A stretch of DNA of 64,000 nt from Epiperipatus broadwayi (GCA_028023455.1 JAQFVV010000947.1:88458-152457); one strand, 5' to 3'; positions 12,401-25,133 are shown, numbered from the stretch's first letter. Notes: generated by a model not told the origin, from the sequence alone. Translations and numbers: made by a program.

Positions 12401-14440
12401 TAACAACCCCTATGACTGATACACATTTTATTTGGACAGTGTTTATACTTCTTTAAATATTTGATGTTCTAATAAAGCTGAAGAAATAGCTTTAACATCG
12501 TCCCTGTACTAGAGGATATTAGGCAGGTAAATGTCATACCTCTTCGCACTGTGCCATGATTTTGAGATATGTTAAGAGTAATACTCTAGTTTTCTTCCTT
12601 AATCCTATGCATCTGTTTTCGCTATCTTTATTTCATGTAACTGCATCGTTCAGTAAGATATGTTTAAGAGAAATGATAAATAATTTAGAACTTAGGTTAT
12701 GCTATCGTTTTGTATAAGATTGGTTTATTTGCTTAGAAGGAATAGGACGTTATAACTTAAAATTGAAGATCCAAAGTATCCTAAGGAAAGAAAAGAATCA
12801 TAGAATATATTTTGAATTTTATTTCGGAAATGAAATATAAACTTTTTTAAAATAAAGCATCTAAACAAAGATATTTTCTTTAAAGTGATAATAATTTTAA
12901 ATGTTTTAGTATTATTTTTTTTTAAGAGAAAAATAAGTATTGCATATTTTTAAAATACAATAGTACAAAGTAAATTATGTAAACAATATGCATAGTATAT
13001 TTTTTTGTTTATTGATTAACAGAAATATATTGATTATTACACTTATATCATACTAAAGTAAGGCTTAAAGAAGAATATATTATGATTAGTAAACATTGTG
13101 TGATAAATACTAAAATCTAGTACTGAATTTTGGATAATATTTTGTGTAACATCTTTGACTTTGCAAGATGAAATTTTTTTTAATATTTTGAGAAATTCAT
13201 ACTCAGTATAAAATTTTGTTTTCTATAGAATGTTTTCTAAGTATGAATTTTTTAATATTAAGGATAAAATGCTGTTGCTAATAAAGTAGATAAATATATT
13301 TGTAATAAGTTAACCATAATGAGAAACCAAATAGTAACATTTTTTTTTAATTTTGTCCTAAATCTAAATAAAGATATAATTGAAATATAAATTATTATTT
13401 TTATAACCCGGTAGATCAAACTGTAAAGTAAAAAAGTTAAGGATATCCACTGTAAATAGTGTAAATAAATTGTTTATTTATTTGTTGTTAGTAATAAACT
13501 TTGTTAAATTTTGTTATTTCAAAAATTTTGTGTCCGAGTTATTTATTTCTCCAGATCGCTGCATGAAATCACGATATATGCATAATAATCGAAACAAATA
13601 TATAATTTTGCACAAAAGATAAATAGAGAATTATTTTAAGAATTTTAAATATTTTATTGGTATTCATTATAATTAAATAATCATAATCTTACATTATTTT
13701 ATTGGTCATAAATCAGTTATCACAATATTATATTAAATTATATGCTATCAGTTGCCACACAATTTTGTTTGTCAGATTATTAAAATGCTATCACGTATTT
13801 ATTATATCATTACATGAAGGTAAAAGATTATATCAAATTATTTTATTATTTTATTATGGTAATAAAAATATAACGGAAAGAGAAGATATCCAGTAGTAAT
13901 TAAACAATGAAGAATATTATTATTATTTATTATTATTATTAGTTTCAGTGTAGTAGATTATGACATAAAATCCCTTCTCATATTTTGCTACCGTATTGTT
14001 ATTAACTTAGAATAAACTTTATGAACCTGAGATTATTTTATTTGAGCTAGATTATTATAAATAGAAGATTAAGATTTAATTATTGGTTTAATCTTAGTAG
14101 TAGAAGTTATTAAAGTCGTAAGAATACTATGAGTTTGTTATTTAAAATAGTAATAAAGGGGGATAGTGTTATTATGCCATTGAGGTAGTATCCTGTAGGA
14201 TATTGGCTCAATGTAATCTATCTTGTCACATGTATTTTCACTTCAAGTCTCATGAAAATATTAAATATTTATTTAATATATTTTTATAAATTGAACCTTA
14301 TTCGAATTTTAAATTTGAGCTAGTGGAATATTTAATTTTAATGCTGAATATTTATTTATTAATTATTAACTGCGATAGAACCCGTTTTATTTTATATCAT
14401 ATACTATTCTGAAGTGAGGATGCATGATTACAGGTTAGAA
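9469..14440 (+). repeat. Family D repeat, copy 1 (about 5.0 kb, unidentified)
   Basis: Colinear over its whole length with 40530-45158. Shared landmarks include the start GCCCTT(T/A)TCTATAG, the block ACTTTATGATGGTGAGAAT, TTTTGTGTCCGAGTT, ATGAAATCACGATA and the end GGTTAGAATATATA. The copies differ by many substitutions and by indels that are not multiples of three. The only open frame over 60 codons is 13702-13896, so it is not coding now. Both ends border TA microsatellites. I saw no LTRs, terminal inverted repeats or recognisable transposase or RT. It may be a non-autonomous or badly decayed transposon, or an old segmental duplication. Strand is arbitrary. Confidence 0.75.
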
Positions 14441-14739
14441 TATATATATATAAAATTTATTGACAGAATAGTCTAAATTGCATGTTCTCGAATCATTGAT
14501 TTTTATGGTAGTATTTTCACTTATCAGAGCTGCAATGCCTGAACAGGATAGAAAAATAATATTACTTGGAATGTTGCTCATCACTAACCTACATATTATT
14601 ACTAGCAGATAAATACATGTTTTGGAATCCTATAAATAAAGACTGTCAAAAAATATACATACAATTGAACTATGATAGAAATAGGCCAATATATAACTAC
14701 AAATATATCTGTAAATGGAGATTATTTAAGTCATTTAGA

Positions 14740-15495
14740 TTTTTCCAATATGTAGTTGTTTTTTCAAATAATGTTTTAGAGCTTCAGGAAATGTTGCAGG
14801 AATTATCAGATGAAAGTAGGAAAGTAGGTCTAAAGATAAATGTTAAAAAGACTAAAGTAATGTTTAATGGATTTTCTCAAAATATGAAAATAAAGATTGA
14901 TTATAATGAGTTAAAAGAAGTTAACAGCTACAACTACCTTGGTCAAATTATTAATACATGTGGAAACATAATGGATGAAATTAATCATAGAATTAAACTT
15001 GGTTGGAGTGCTTTTGGTAGAAATAATTTTATACTAAAAGGAAATATGCCTATGTGTTTGAAAAGGAAAGTTTTTAATAAATGTGTTTTACCAATCTTAT
15101 TTATGGATCTGAGACTTGTACCTGTAATAGAAGAGCAATACAGAGACTTTAGACCACTCAAAGATGTATGAAGAGATGCATGTTGGGAATAACAAGAAGA
15201 TATCAAAAATGCAATATATGGGTAAGAGAACAAACAGGTGTTACTGACCTCATTTAAAAAATTGAAAGACTGGAGTTGGGTTGGACACATTGCTAGAAGA
15301 AATGGTAATAGATGGAAATCTTAAACTGGATTCCAAGAAATTGTAAAAGACCAGAAAGAGACCATAAGTGAGATGGATGAATGGAATAAGAAAGTGTGCA
15401 GGGATGATGTGGAGAAGAGAAGCTAAAGATCGGAGAAGATGGATTGAACTTGGAGAGACCTTCATCCTGCAGTGGATTGTTAATGGTTGTTGATG
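14740..15495 (+). pseudogene. RTE-like LINE reverse transcriptase fragment
   Basis: The open frame 14566-15171 contains, from about residue 65, an RT palm-to-thumb segment (LQEMLQELSDESRKVGLKIN, then KTKVMFNGF and YNYLGQII). The expected catalytic ADD before it is destroyed (FQYVVVF). After the stop at 15171 the C-terminus continues in other frames: a glycine-histidine block like GHIARR near 15280, and a final block near 15430 containing RRRWIELGE, followed by a GATGATGAT tail. This order is typical of animal RTE-type non-LTR elements, truncated at the 5' end. The first 60 residues match nothing I know and are probably chance reading. Confidence 0.75.
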
Positions 15496-16385
15496 ATGAT
15501 GATCATATCTGTTACATTAATTTATATTTTCTTATTTTTGCAGATGCATTTTTTTCCTTTCTGTTATTAAAATATATACGATATTTACTGCTTTCTATTT
15601 ATTATTTATTTCCTATGTTTTGACATCTTTATATATATATATTAAAATGAAATAAATCCATAAATATCAAAATTTGAAATATTACTCTCATAAATAGAAT
15701 TATATAAAAATATATAAAATTATCATTATTTTTATTAAGATTTTTACCATATAAATCGTTTTATATAATTATTTTTATTTTTATCTATTTACATATTTAT
15801 GTTAATGTGGGTGTATTAATCTACATATTAAATAATAATTTAATATTCCATATATCCAATTTATTTTTAAATAAGTAAAATATAATAAGTACAGCTAACT
15901 TTTGTCAGCAATATCAATTACGAAATTATTCAAATATAGATAATTGTACATAAATTTTGATGGAGACTTTTTTTATGTAAAAACACATATCATTAAAGAT
16001 TCTAGCCCATTCAATTTTTCAGTTACATGTTATGGTACGATAGTGCTAAGACTATGAGCTGTAGGCAGGCCTGAGGAGAGGGGAGTGCAACTGGTACATT
16101 GTTCCAGGTTCCATGGAGCTCAAAGGAGGCTCATGAAGGGAAAAATTTTTAAACAGAACTAAGTTTTTGAAAACAAAACTTCATATTCTATACTTTGTGT
16201 ATATAGCAAAACTTCCTTGTAGCCTTGTTTGACATAACCTTTATTAATCTGAACACTCAGTGAACAGTTATTTATGTAATTTATTGAATTTTAATTTTAT
16301 TATTTATTTATTCAAGATTGCAAGTTTAGTTTCAGTTTGTTTATGAATATATTTTATTTCATTTCAGTTTATGAATGGTTATGTA
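15496..16385. other. Intergenic, no gene seen
   Basis: AT-rich. A GC-richer patch at 16040-16140 (GGCAGGCCTGAGGAGAGGGG) stands out and may be the leading edge of the hAT relic that follows, but I could not assign it. Confidence 0.4.
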
Positions 16386-18790
16386 ATGTCATCTTTAAAA
16401 AAATATGGAGCTCAAAAATGAAAAAAAAAACAGAAACATGATTTGATTAATATAAAGGAATGAAAAATGCTTTTTTAATTTGGTGTTAATATGCAAAACA
16501 AGCAAAACTAATCAAAAAACTTTAAATTCAAAACAATGTGAGACAAATTCAGAACTAGTCAAAATCTCATGAGGCTAGTTTGGTTTTTCAAAAAACATTA
16601 GATGAAAAAAATTCTCAATTTAAAAATTTAGAGAAACAATTAAATGTTAGTGGTGAGACTACTTCATTGTCTACCAAATCAGGGCATTGCAGATATAGTG
16701 AAGAGAAGAATAGGTCAGACACTGGAATTGATTTTGTTCTTATAACCTCAGAAAACTATGTTATTAAAGGTCATACTGGCTTTCCTAAAATATTTCCATA
16801 GATAACTACGTTTTTCTCAACAGTATTCTAACATTTTGAAATTTAAATGGTAAAATATAAAAGTGATATTGGCTTGTCTGGAGTAAAGTTAAACAAAAAT
16901 TATTTTGCTTTTCTCATTGATTATTTTGGAACAATATTTGTTGTAACATCAGCTCAGCATCTAAGTCAATGCTTATGCAAGGATGATCAGCAGCTAAAAA
17001 GTGGGGAAAATTATGCATTTGCATCCTAGAACATGAGAAAATCAATAGTCATAGGTAATGCTATCTGGCTTGGTGAGAACTAGAAAGATATGTGTCATTT
17101 GGAGAAGGCATTGACAGTCTATTGGAGGCATCAAATGAAACATAATCTGCAAGTGGTACAACATTATGAAATGAATCATTGATGCTATACTATTTCTTGA
17201 TGAATGGGAACTTGCTTTGTGTGGCAGTTCCCAGTACATTGGTGAAAAAGACAATGGAAATTTGGAAGTCATAGACTTGTTGTCTCATTGGACTCCAATT
17301 TTAAAAGAACATGTATTTCAAGTTAGAGTCATAGGAAAAGGGAAAATAACTTCAAGTACATTATCTCGGTACCAACTACCAAAATGAGCTAATTGCTGAA
17401 TGTCCCTTACTTGTAAAGCAAGACTTGGAGACTATGATTTTGCTGTTATTGTTGATTCCATGTCAACTTTATCCTAAGTTGAACAAGTAACACAGATGAT
17501 AGTAGAAACATTGAGATAACATGATATACCACTGTCAGATTGTCATGCACAGGGCTATGACAATGCATAGCAGGAAAATATGAGGGTGCACAAGCAAAAA
17601 TACTTGAGCAATTTGAAACAATTTTATTTGGACCATGTGAAGTCACATAATTTATGTGGAAATGATACCTCAAAACGCATTTCTGAATCTATAACATATT
17701 TTGGAACTGTATAAACTGTTTATAATCTGTTTAGTTTTAGTCCGCAGCAATGGAAAATCTTTCAGAAGTGTGTTTGCTGTCCTCTTTATGGCATATGGTG
17801 GTCAGGTCATGTTGAAAGCATAAAGCTCTTTGTAGGCTACCTACCAGGCATTAAATTAGCATTAGAAACTCTCTTGGAGTTGAATCTAACTGCCAAAACA
17901 TGAACAGAGATAAATGGAGCCTTGTCTTAAGTCATATCATATGTGTGATAACAACTATTGTATGGTACATAATATTAGTTCCAGTTGATATCTATATTGA
18001 AGTTATTCACTCCAGGAATACAACACTGGGTGTCAAAGGGTCCAACTTAAAAAGCTTAATTTCAGAAATGACAAATCTTTAGAACAGCTGGAAAAGTATA
18101 TGGAGCAAAGCTAAGCATGTTACTTCTAATTTGTACATAGACCAAAATGGGTTTTATGATGAAGATGCTAGTGAAGAAGCAGATTTGTCAAAACAGGATG
18201 AAATGGATGATGAATCTCTTGAGGAAGTATATTTCAGAAAGTCTGCCTTCTATGTAATATTGGATAATGTTATTATTGGTGGGATGACTGCTCATTTATA
18301 TGCTACAGTGAACATTTCTGGAAAGTTCAGCTTTTTCTGGAAGTATTTATCAATTCCTCAAAATGAACTGAAAGAAAAATCAAAATTACTGGAAGATTAA
18401 TATACTACTAATATCAGTGAAGATCCTATAATGGAGATAAATCATTTACCATCTGTTCATCAAGAAAATTTTGGAGAGGGCCAACTGAGTCCACTGAAGC
18501 TATAGAAGTGTTTGAAAAAATACAATCTGGGAGAACTTGTTCCAAATATATATGTCTGTCTCTGTATTCTGTTGACAATTCCTGCTACTGTCATCATCTC
18601 TGCAGAGCATCACTAAAGCTGATAAAAAATTATCTAAGATCAACTATGTCACAGGGATGACTAGTAGATTTGAAAAGACTCAGTATTGATTCTGATCTTG
18701 TAAAAATACTTGATTTTAATGAAGTGATTCATAATTTTGCCAGGATAAAGACTAGAAAATCACCTTTGTTTAGTAGAATATTAATGACAT
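16386..18790 (+). pseudogene. hAT / ZMYM1-like transposase-derived pseudogene
   Basis: A broken reading across all three forward frames follows the layout of the ZMYM1-like hAT proteins. It has a basic N-terminus (MSSLKKYGAQK at 16386), a TTF/zinc-finger-like region, a block LALCGSSQYIGE near 17210, then DLLSHWTPILKEH. A central block runs DYDFAVIVDSMSTLS to SDCHAQGYDNA near 17430-17570. An acidic linker (ASEEADLSKQDEMDDESLEE) follows at 18168-18230. The C-terminal hAT dimerisation segment is KLIKNYLRSTMS near 18620, then FARIKTRKS near 18745. Stops and frameshifts are frequent, so no intact protein is made. It may be an old autonomous hAT or a retrocopy. No terminal inverted repeats were identified. 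Confidence 0.75.
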
Positions 18791-19932
18791 TACATCTCAA
18801 CTATAGTAATTATTATAAGATTGTAATCAATCTAGTATTAAATGCTTTGCTTATGTATATTGTTTCATTATTGTTTATATACTAATGTGTATTGTTGTTT
18901 TTATTATCTTTTATAAAAGTACCTGTCCTCTTTTAATATATCTGCAAGTATATTTCCATGTAATTAATAAATGTACAATTATGATGATGTCATTGATTTA
19001 AGTATCCATGTGTAGATGAAGGGAGATATATTAGTCTTGTTCCAGCACTTAGTAATCCTCTTGGTGGCCCTAGCTATAAGAATTATATTTAATAAAAAAG
19101 AGCCTTTTTTTCCGGAACAACCGAGTGTAATTAATTATAATTAAAGTTTATCAAGAAAATTTGAATGCAATAATATTTTTCTTGCTAGTTGATTTTTTTT
19201 GTATTTTCCTCTTTTTTTTTGGGGGGGGGGGAATAAATAAAAATAGTCCATACAATACTCTGAAATATGTGATTTTTAACAAAAGATAAGTTCCAATATT
19301 TTATCTCAGACTTTCACATGAATAATTACAATTGTTTTCTTATATTACTTTTTTTACAATTGGATATATATTTTCTCATATTTAAAACAAAATTGTATGT
19401 TATATTAAAATTCAAGAAGTAATAGATCAATTTGTTGAGGGGTTTTTTCTGTTTTTTTATATAGAACGCAATTCTCGAAATAAGTTTTAAGTTTCTCAAT
19501 TTAGTAAGAGAGAGGAGGCCAATTCTAAAAACAAAATATTGTCATGTAATTATAGTAAGCAAATTCAAAAAAATATAACATGGTCCCAGCTTACAAAAAA
19601 CTTTTCAAAAGAAATTCTAATTGTTCTTTCCATATATTGTAAGTCAGTAGATATTAATCAGGAGTGCTTTTTAAAATCCCATCCAGTTCTATCTTATTCA
19701 TATCGCAAAATAGTACCTGAATGTACCTGATCTAAAATATAGAAAGTTTTGTGTTACTTTATCTGCATATAAAAATAAAAATTGTATTTCAGAGTAAAAT
19801 TTTAAATATTTTTTTTTTATAAAATACCAAAATCTCAACTTCCAACCAAATGAATGCTTTAACTTTAGATATTGTATCACTTTACACTAAATGCTTTATA
19901 ATTATGAAGTTGAGGTTTTAAATCTATTTTAC
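18791..19932. other. AT-rich intergenic, no gene seen
   Basis: No recognisable coding region. AATAAA at 18966-18971 could be a leftover polyadenylation signal of the hAT relic. A run of ten G lies at 19221-19230. Confidence 0.4.
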
Positions 19933-19942
19933 AAGACAAGAA

Positions 19943-20130
19943 TTATAATATTTAAACAGCATTAAACTGTTGTACATGCGCTTTAGATTTTTAAATATAA
20001 AATGAATGAATACTAACACTTCAACAACAACATGATAAAGTCTTTGGTTGTTGAAGTGTTAGTATTCATTCATTTTATATTTAAAAATCTAAAGTGCATG
20101 TGCAACAGCTTAATGCTGTTTAAATATTAT
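19943..20130. repeat. Long near-perfect hairpin (about 85-bp arms)
   Basis: The left arm 19943-20027 and right arm 20046-20130 are almost exact reverse complements separated by an 18-base loop. The 14-base direct repeat AAGACAAGAATTAT occurs at 19933-19946 and again at 20171-20184, bracketing the hairpin. This resembles a foldback or MITE insertion with a target duplication, or a hairpin RNA source. Few mismatches suggest recent origin. Confidence 0.75.
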
Positions 20131-20184
20131 GGTTTATAAAAAACATCGCGCTATATAAAATAATTGACTTAAGACAAGAATTAT

Positions 20185-20639
20185 GAAAACCATCAAATTT
20201 CCAACTATCACTTAATTAATATACCTAATCATCACTCTCAAACATTCTCATTCTATGGCACAATAAAAGCTTTTGCAAATTTACTCCGGTTTTTCTGACC
20301 AATAGCTTCTCTTCTAAATATCACTTCAACATACTTCCTTATTTCTTCACTCCATCTTAATGTAATTTTTTTAAGTATATTATAATTTCTAAACATCCAG
20401 TTTTAAATTGTGTATATTTATTAGCATTGCTTTCAGCAACATATTCTACTCATCACCATGGCAGCTTTCTAATTCTTTCCACAATAACAATATCTATTTT
20501 TTTTTTCAAACAAAAATTTCATTTTTATTTCATGTTATTTCCAACTTATATCTCTCTGCCCTTCATTGTGATTTCTAAAATATCTATAATGACCTTTTTT
20601 AAGCACAAAGTCATTGATCTATATGTAAAATTCATATAA
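20185..20639. other. Intergenic, no gene seen
   Basis: AT-rich. The open frame 20427-20639 is hydrophobic, phenylalanine-rich and low in complexity. It shows no family features and I do not call it a gene. Confidence 0.4.
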
Positions 20640-22562
20640 ATACATATATATTATAACAGATTGGATAGGAAAGAGCCATGATAGAGTAATCCTGTTTAAA
20701 TATACCTTGAAAATTGTGGTACCATTTGTAACAGATCGAAAATGTGCAATGGGAAATAATCTGAGTAAAAATATATCCTAGTCACTGGTCATGTAACAGA
20801 ATGAAAATAAGCCCTGAATTTGGATACCATTTGTAGCCGAATAAAATGTTTATTAAAATAAACTTTTTAATTTTATAATGCTGATAAATAATAGTATTGT
20901 TTATAGCAGAATAAATATAATATACTAAACTAAACAAATGCTAATCAACAAATAATCATTCAGTATTTAAAATAATCCTTTATCTAATCACATATCTGAC
21001 TGTTAATTATACCAAAACAAAACAGTGATGACAATCTTTATTATGAATGAATAAAAAACAAACAAAAGTATCATTTCAAATACCCTAAATATAAACCTTA
21101 CTTAAAATAAATTAAAATACAGCAATTAAATCAAATATCATGGTCTCAAAACCATGATATATGCTTAAGATAGATTTCACTTATAATGGAATGAAACTAT
21201 TAATAAATCATTAAACAATTAACCTCTAATGTATCTTCTAACTAATCAAATATTGTTTATAATAATATAAACTTATACTAAAATTTTCATGAATAATTGA
21301 GATGGTAGCTTTAATATGTTCTATAAGGTTACAATATCTATAATATTTAAATAAATATATGACCCAATAATTAATTTTAAATCCCAATTAAATGAAATAA
21401 TAAATTTTACTAACTCAACCATGCTATATTCTTATATTGATTTTATACTTATTAATTAAGCTAGTTATAATAAAATAAAATATTCAATAATGATGTAATA
21501 ACAAAAAACCTATTAGATAATTTTAAATCTATAATACCCAATAATACCAATATATAAAAAAACAGGAGATTTTTATTGGATACTTATTCAAGTACAATAA
21601 TTAATGATATCAATTTATCTTTAATTTCATGTAGTTAGATTATTAAAACACTATGTCATAACAATCAAAACATAGAAATTACTAGTATTTACTATAATCA
21701 AATATGAATATTAAAATTTAATATTTAAACTGGATTTATAATCTACATCAACTAAATTTAAATATAATCAAAGCAAAGTGTTCTGATTCATAACAGAATA
21801 GAAGATATTACAGTCAGCTTTATAATTGAATAAGATTAATGTTTTATTGACTAACTATGAACCTAACACAATAATTATTTGATCAATAAAAATTTAAATA
21901 AAATACAAATATTAGACTACATTTTTCTTTATTTATCTTCAATAAATATTATTTTGTATCCTCACTAAATTATCAAATCAATACTGATAAAATTTCTACT
22001 TTAATATGATTTTTACTTGTAATTAACAAAATGATTACAACTTCTAATTATTCATTAAATATCCAATAATATCAAATTTAATCACTTATAACCATATCTA
22101 ATTTATACCTAGTTAAATAATAGCTATTTATTTCAATACAAAAAAAATGATATATGTATAAAATCATACTCACAATCCTGAAATATGATTTCCAAATTAT
22201 CATATGGTTTTCTAAAATAACATGTGGTATAGTAAATTCATTTTGACCCACTCAAATTCTATTAATCAATGAATTTGTATTGCACAAATGAACAATAATC
22301 AGCACATTTGTTTGTTTTAAGTTAAATTAAAATTTATTAATAAATGAATATCAATTATATAATTAAAAAATATGTATATGATAAATAGATTATAAACAAT
22401 TAATATATACAACTATGGTCTAATTTCATATTTAAATAGGTGATTATGCAACAGTCTTTATCTATTGGATACTAATTACAAAACACACATGTTTATGTAT
22501 CATAAATATGTTGTGAAACATTACACTTTACGAATTACAAGAAGTTCAAGATATATTTTTAT

Positions 22563-22603
<41 letters not shown>

Positions 22604-24232
22604 TTATTTGTTGATATAAATTTAAGAGAAGAAAATAAATGCTTATTTTGATAATCCTTTTTTGAACTCCTAATGTAAGTGATATACCTGAAGTTAATTT
22701 ATAATCACTAAATTAAAAAGAAATGAATATTTAAATTAAAATATTAGTTACCATGTTACACAGTATATTTTAAACTTAGGAAAATATAATTCTCTTATAT
22801 TTAGGTATGTAATTGGATTACTATTTAATCTAAAATTATATACTATTGATCAATAAATATTATACATTTTAAATGAAGCCAAACAAAAAAATATATAGCA
22901 ATAATAATGATAAATTATAAACAAATGATCTGAATGATAGTTTTTAAATGTGGTATTTCCAGAATAGCATCATAGTTCTGATGTCTATATCAAATCACAA
23001 TCCAATAGTCTGTCATTTTTTCAAAAAAGATATAAATATTCCAAGTGCATTTTGTCAATTCTGATATTTTGTATATATATCCAGATTATCCTTTCATATA
23101 ATTATTATTGATTTATGTGACATTACAAGCACACAATTACTAATTTATATAAGATATAGAGAAACATTCTTCCATGAGTAAATATTTATCTCAAAATATT
23201 ACAAATGAATAGATGTTAGCTTTAACCAGAACAATATAATGGAAAATTAAACTGATTTATATTTTAGATAAAATGATTAATCAGTCCAATAAAATTACAC
23301 TGGTGGATGAATCTGGTTCCTGTATACATTCTGATGTTTCTATTATTTACACTCTAAGTAACATCCAATTTAAAAGATTGAAATACTCAGATGGTTTATA
23401 ATACAATGAAACATTGTCAGTTACTTTTCATTTTTATATTAAATTGTTGCTCCTCACAAATCTTTGACAAGCTACCCAGTTCATGAGCAGATAATATTAC
23501 TTTTATGCTTGCATTTTGTTCAGTTTATATACTTTTAAATTAAATTAAATAAAATAATGTAAAGAAATTTAGAAGTGCTTCTATTGAAACTAAAACAGTG
23601 GAGAGCTTTTTTTTCAATTCAGTTCTATTTATAACATTTTCCATTTACATCATAGAAAACCATAGTAACACTCCAAATTAATTCTGGTCAATTTTAAGCA
23701 GCATCTTTCTAATAAAAATTGTATTACACAATAAATAAAATAAATATTTTTAGAATTATTATATACAAGAAAAATTTACATTTCATAATACAAATACTAT
23801 TTTTATTCTAGCATAAATTAAGCAATCTATACCACATTTTCATTATATTATACTGGAAATATATTTTATACATATTTTAGTATAATATACAAATAAAAGA
23901 TCAAATATATTTAAAATATTAAATATTTATTTATATCATTTATAATTTACTATAGTGAATGCAGTAAAGAAAAAGAACTATACAATAATAAAAGATTAAG
24001 GATTTTATTCAAACTATATATTTTATTATTCACTTATCCATTTTTCTGTCTAAAATGAGTAAAATCAATTTACAGCAATACAATTAATAATAAACAATTT
24101 TATATTAATATTATTGTCATAGCAACACAATTCAATGTTTCATATGTTAACATATCCACCATCAAAATCAAACAAGAAAAGAAATGATGTCAGACATTTT
24201 ACCACATACTGAAACTCATTTCAAATTTATAT
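20640..24232 (-). repeat. Family C repeat, copy 1 (about 3.6 kb, unidentified)
   Basis: On the minus strand it is colinear with 57314-59420 and, for its first kilobase, with 62940-64000. Landmarks are GAGTTTCAGTATGTGG at the start, GAAACATTGAATTGTGTTGC, the block AATATTATCTGCTCATGA, and ATATATCATGGTTTT near the end. The far end (20690-20860) holds decayed tandem units around ACAAATGGTA(C/T)C spaced roughly 115-125 bp. The middle (about 21200-23150) has no counterpart in copy 2. No ORF was recognised. A (TA)n tract sits at 22568-22601. Internal tandem units suggest a Helentron- or pearl-like non-autonomous element, but this is speculative. Confidence 0.7.
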
Positions 24233-24233
24233 A

Positions 24234-24996
24234 TATATAAATTTATAAAAAAAAGAAAGCCTTATTTCTAGCCTAAAATGGACAAAATAGGAAACAAAAC
24301 GATGATAAATTAGCTATTAGGATTTGTGTTCCATATGTAAAAGGAACTACAGACAGTGTTGGACATATATTTAAATGCTATAATATAAATACAGCATTTT
24401 CTACTCATCAAAAGATCAGTAATATAATAACCAAGCCTAAGGATTCAATCCCTCTTGAATCTCATGGTGTTTATCAAATCTCATGTGAAAATTGTAAAGC
24501 TTCTTACATAGGTATGAGTAATTGTCACATCAGTGTTAGGAGAGATGAGCATGCTAATGCAGTTAAACAACACTCATCATCATCAGCACTCTCACTCCAT
24601 ACTATGGATTCAGGTCATAAAATTAATTTTTCTAGTTCCAGGATCATATCCAGATGTGATAATCTATACCAGTGCAAAATTAGAGAAGCCATTGAGATAC
24701 TTAAAAGTCCAGATTGTATCAATAAGCGAGATGATATAAGCAAACTTCCTCCTATTTGGAAAGATTGTTTTAAAAAACATTCTTAATTTAACATTTTTGC
24801 TATTGGTGTAACTTTAACGTTTTTTTCAAATCAGTGATTGTAGCACCTCTACAACTGTCTTTCTACCTTTTATCACTCTGTGGATGACTTGTGTTACCAC
24901 GTCAAAATGTCAGTATATCAATATTTAAAATATTTTAACACGGATGAACCCACAAAATATGTCTTTTATATCTGTAACCAGTGAAAACCTTTGTAT

Positions 24997-24998
<2 letters not shown>
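24234..24998 (+). pseudogene. Penelope-like element PLE-2, 3' fragment (GIY-YIG domain)
   Basis: A 5'-truncated PLE. Translation runs from KKKALF through ICVPYVKG to an endonuclease: VYQISCENCKASYIG (the GIY...YIG motif with a CxxC pair), then ISVRRDEHANAV with the conserved R and EH. It then passes SGHKINF and IREAIEIL and stops at about 24784. The frame 24514-24786 covers the domain's second half. It is very similar to the copy at 35378-37955. The tail holds a hammerhead-like hairpin and then a second copy of the ORF's first codons (24940-24974, with ATG changed to ACG), showing terminal redundancy. It ends in a (TA)n tract. Confidence 0.85.
24873..24920 (+). ncRNA. Degraded hammerhead-like hairpin in PLE-2 tail
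   Basis: GACTTG (24885-24890) faces CACGTC with one mismatch, followed by AAAA in place of GAAA, then TGTC. It is equivalent to the better kept motif at 35431-35476. The core is mutated, so it is probably inactive. Confidence 0.4.

Positions 24999-24999
<1 letters not shown>

Positions 25000-25032
<33 letters not shown>
25000..25032. repeat. (TA)n microsatellite between PLE-2 and the 408-bp array
   Basis: Pure AT dinucleotides. The 3' end of the PLE-2 fragment and the 3' end of the minus-sense retrozyme block both abut it. Confidence 0.9.
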
Positions 25033-25038
<6 letters not shown>

Positions 25039-25133
25039 ACAGATGGCGTCCTACCAAAAACACCTATCAAGCGTATTTTCGTTTACATAAACGTCAGAGT
25101 AGTTAGTATTCACTATCTCTAACTATAATTCCA

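Noticed and set aside
13702-13896. 64-codon frame as a real gene in family D
   Set aside because: It is not preserved in the second copy, where the same region carries frame-disrupting indels.
9469-14440. Family D as a decayed LTR retrotransposon or virus-like element
   Set aside because: No terminal direct repeats, primer-binding site or RT/integrase motifs could be followed in either copy.
14985-15290. 101-codon minus-strand frame over the LINE fragment
   Set aside because: Antisense shadow; the plus strand shows the RT motifs.
24533-24739. 68-codon frame overlapping the PLE-2 endonuclease
   Set aside because: Wrong-frame shadow of the GIY-YIG domain at 24514-24786.
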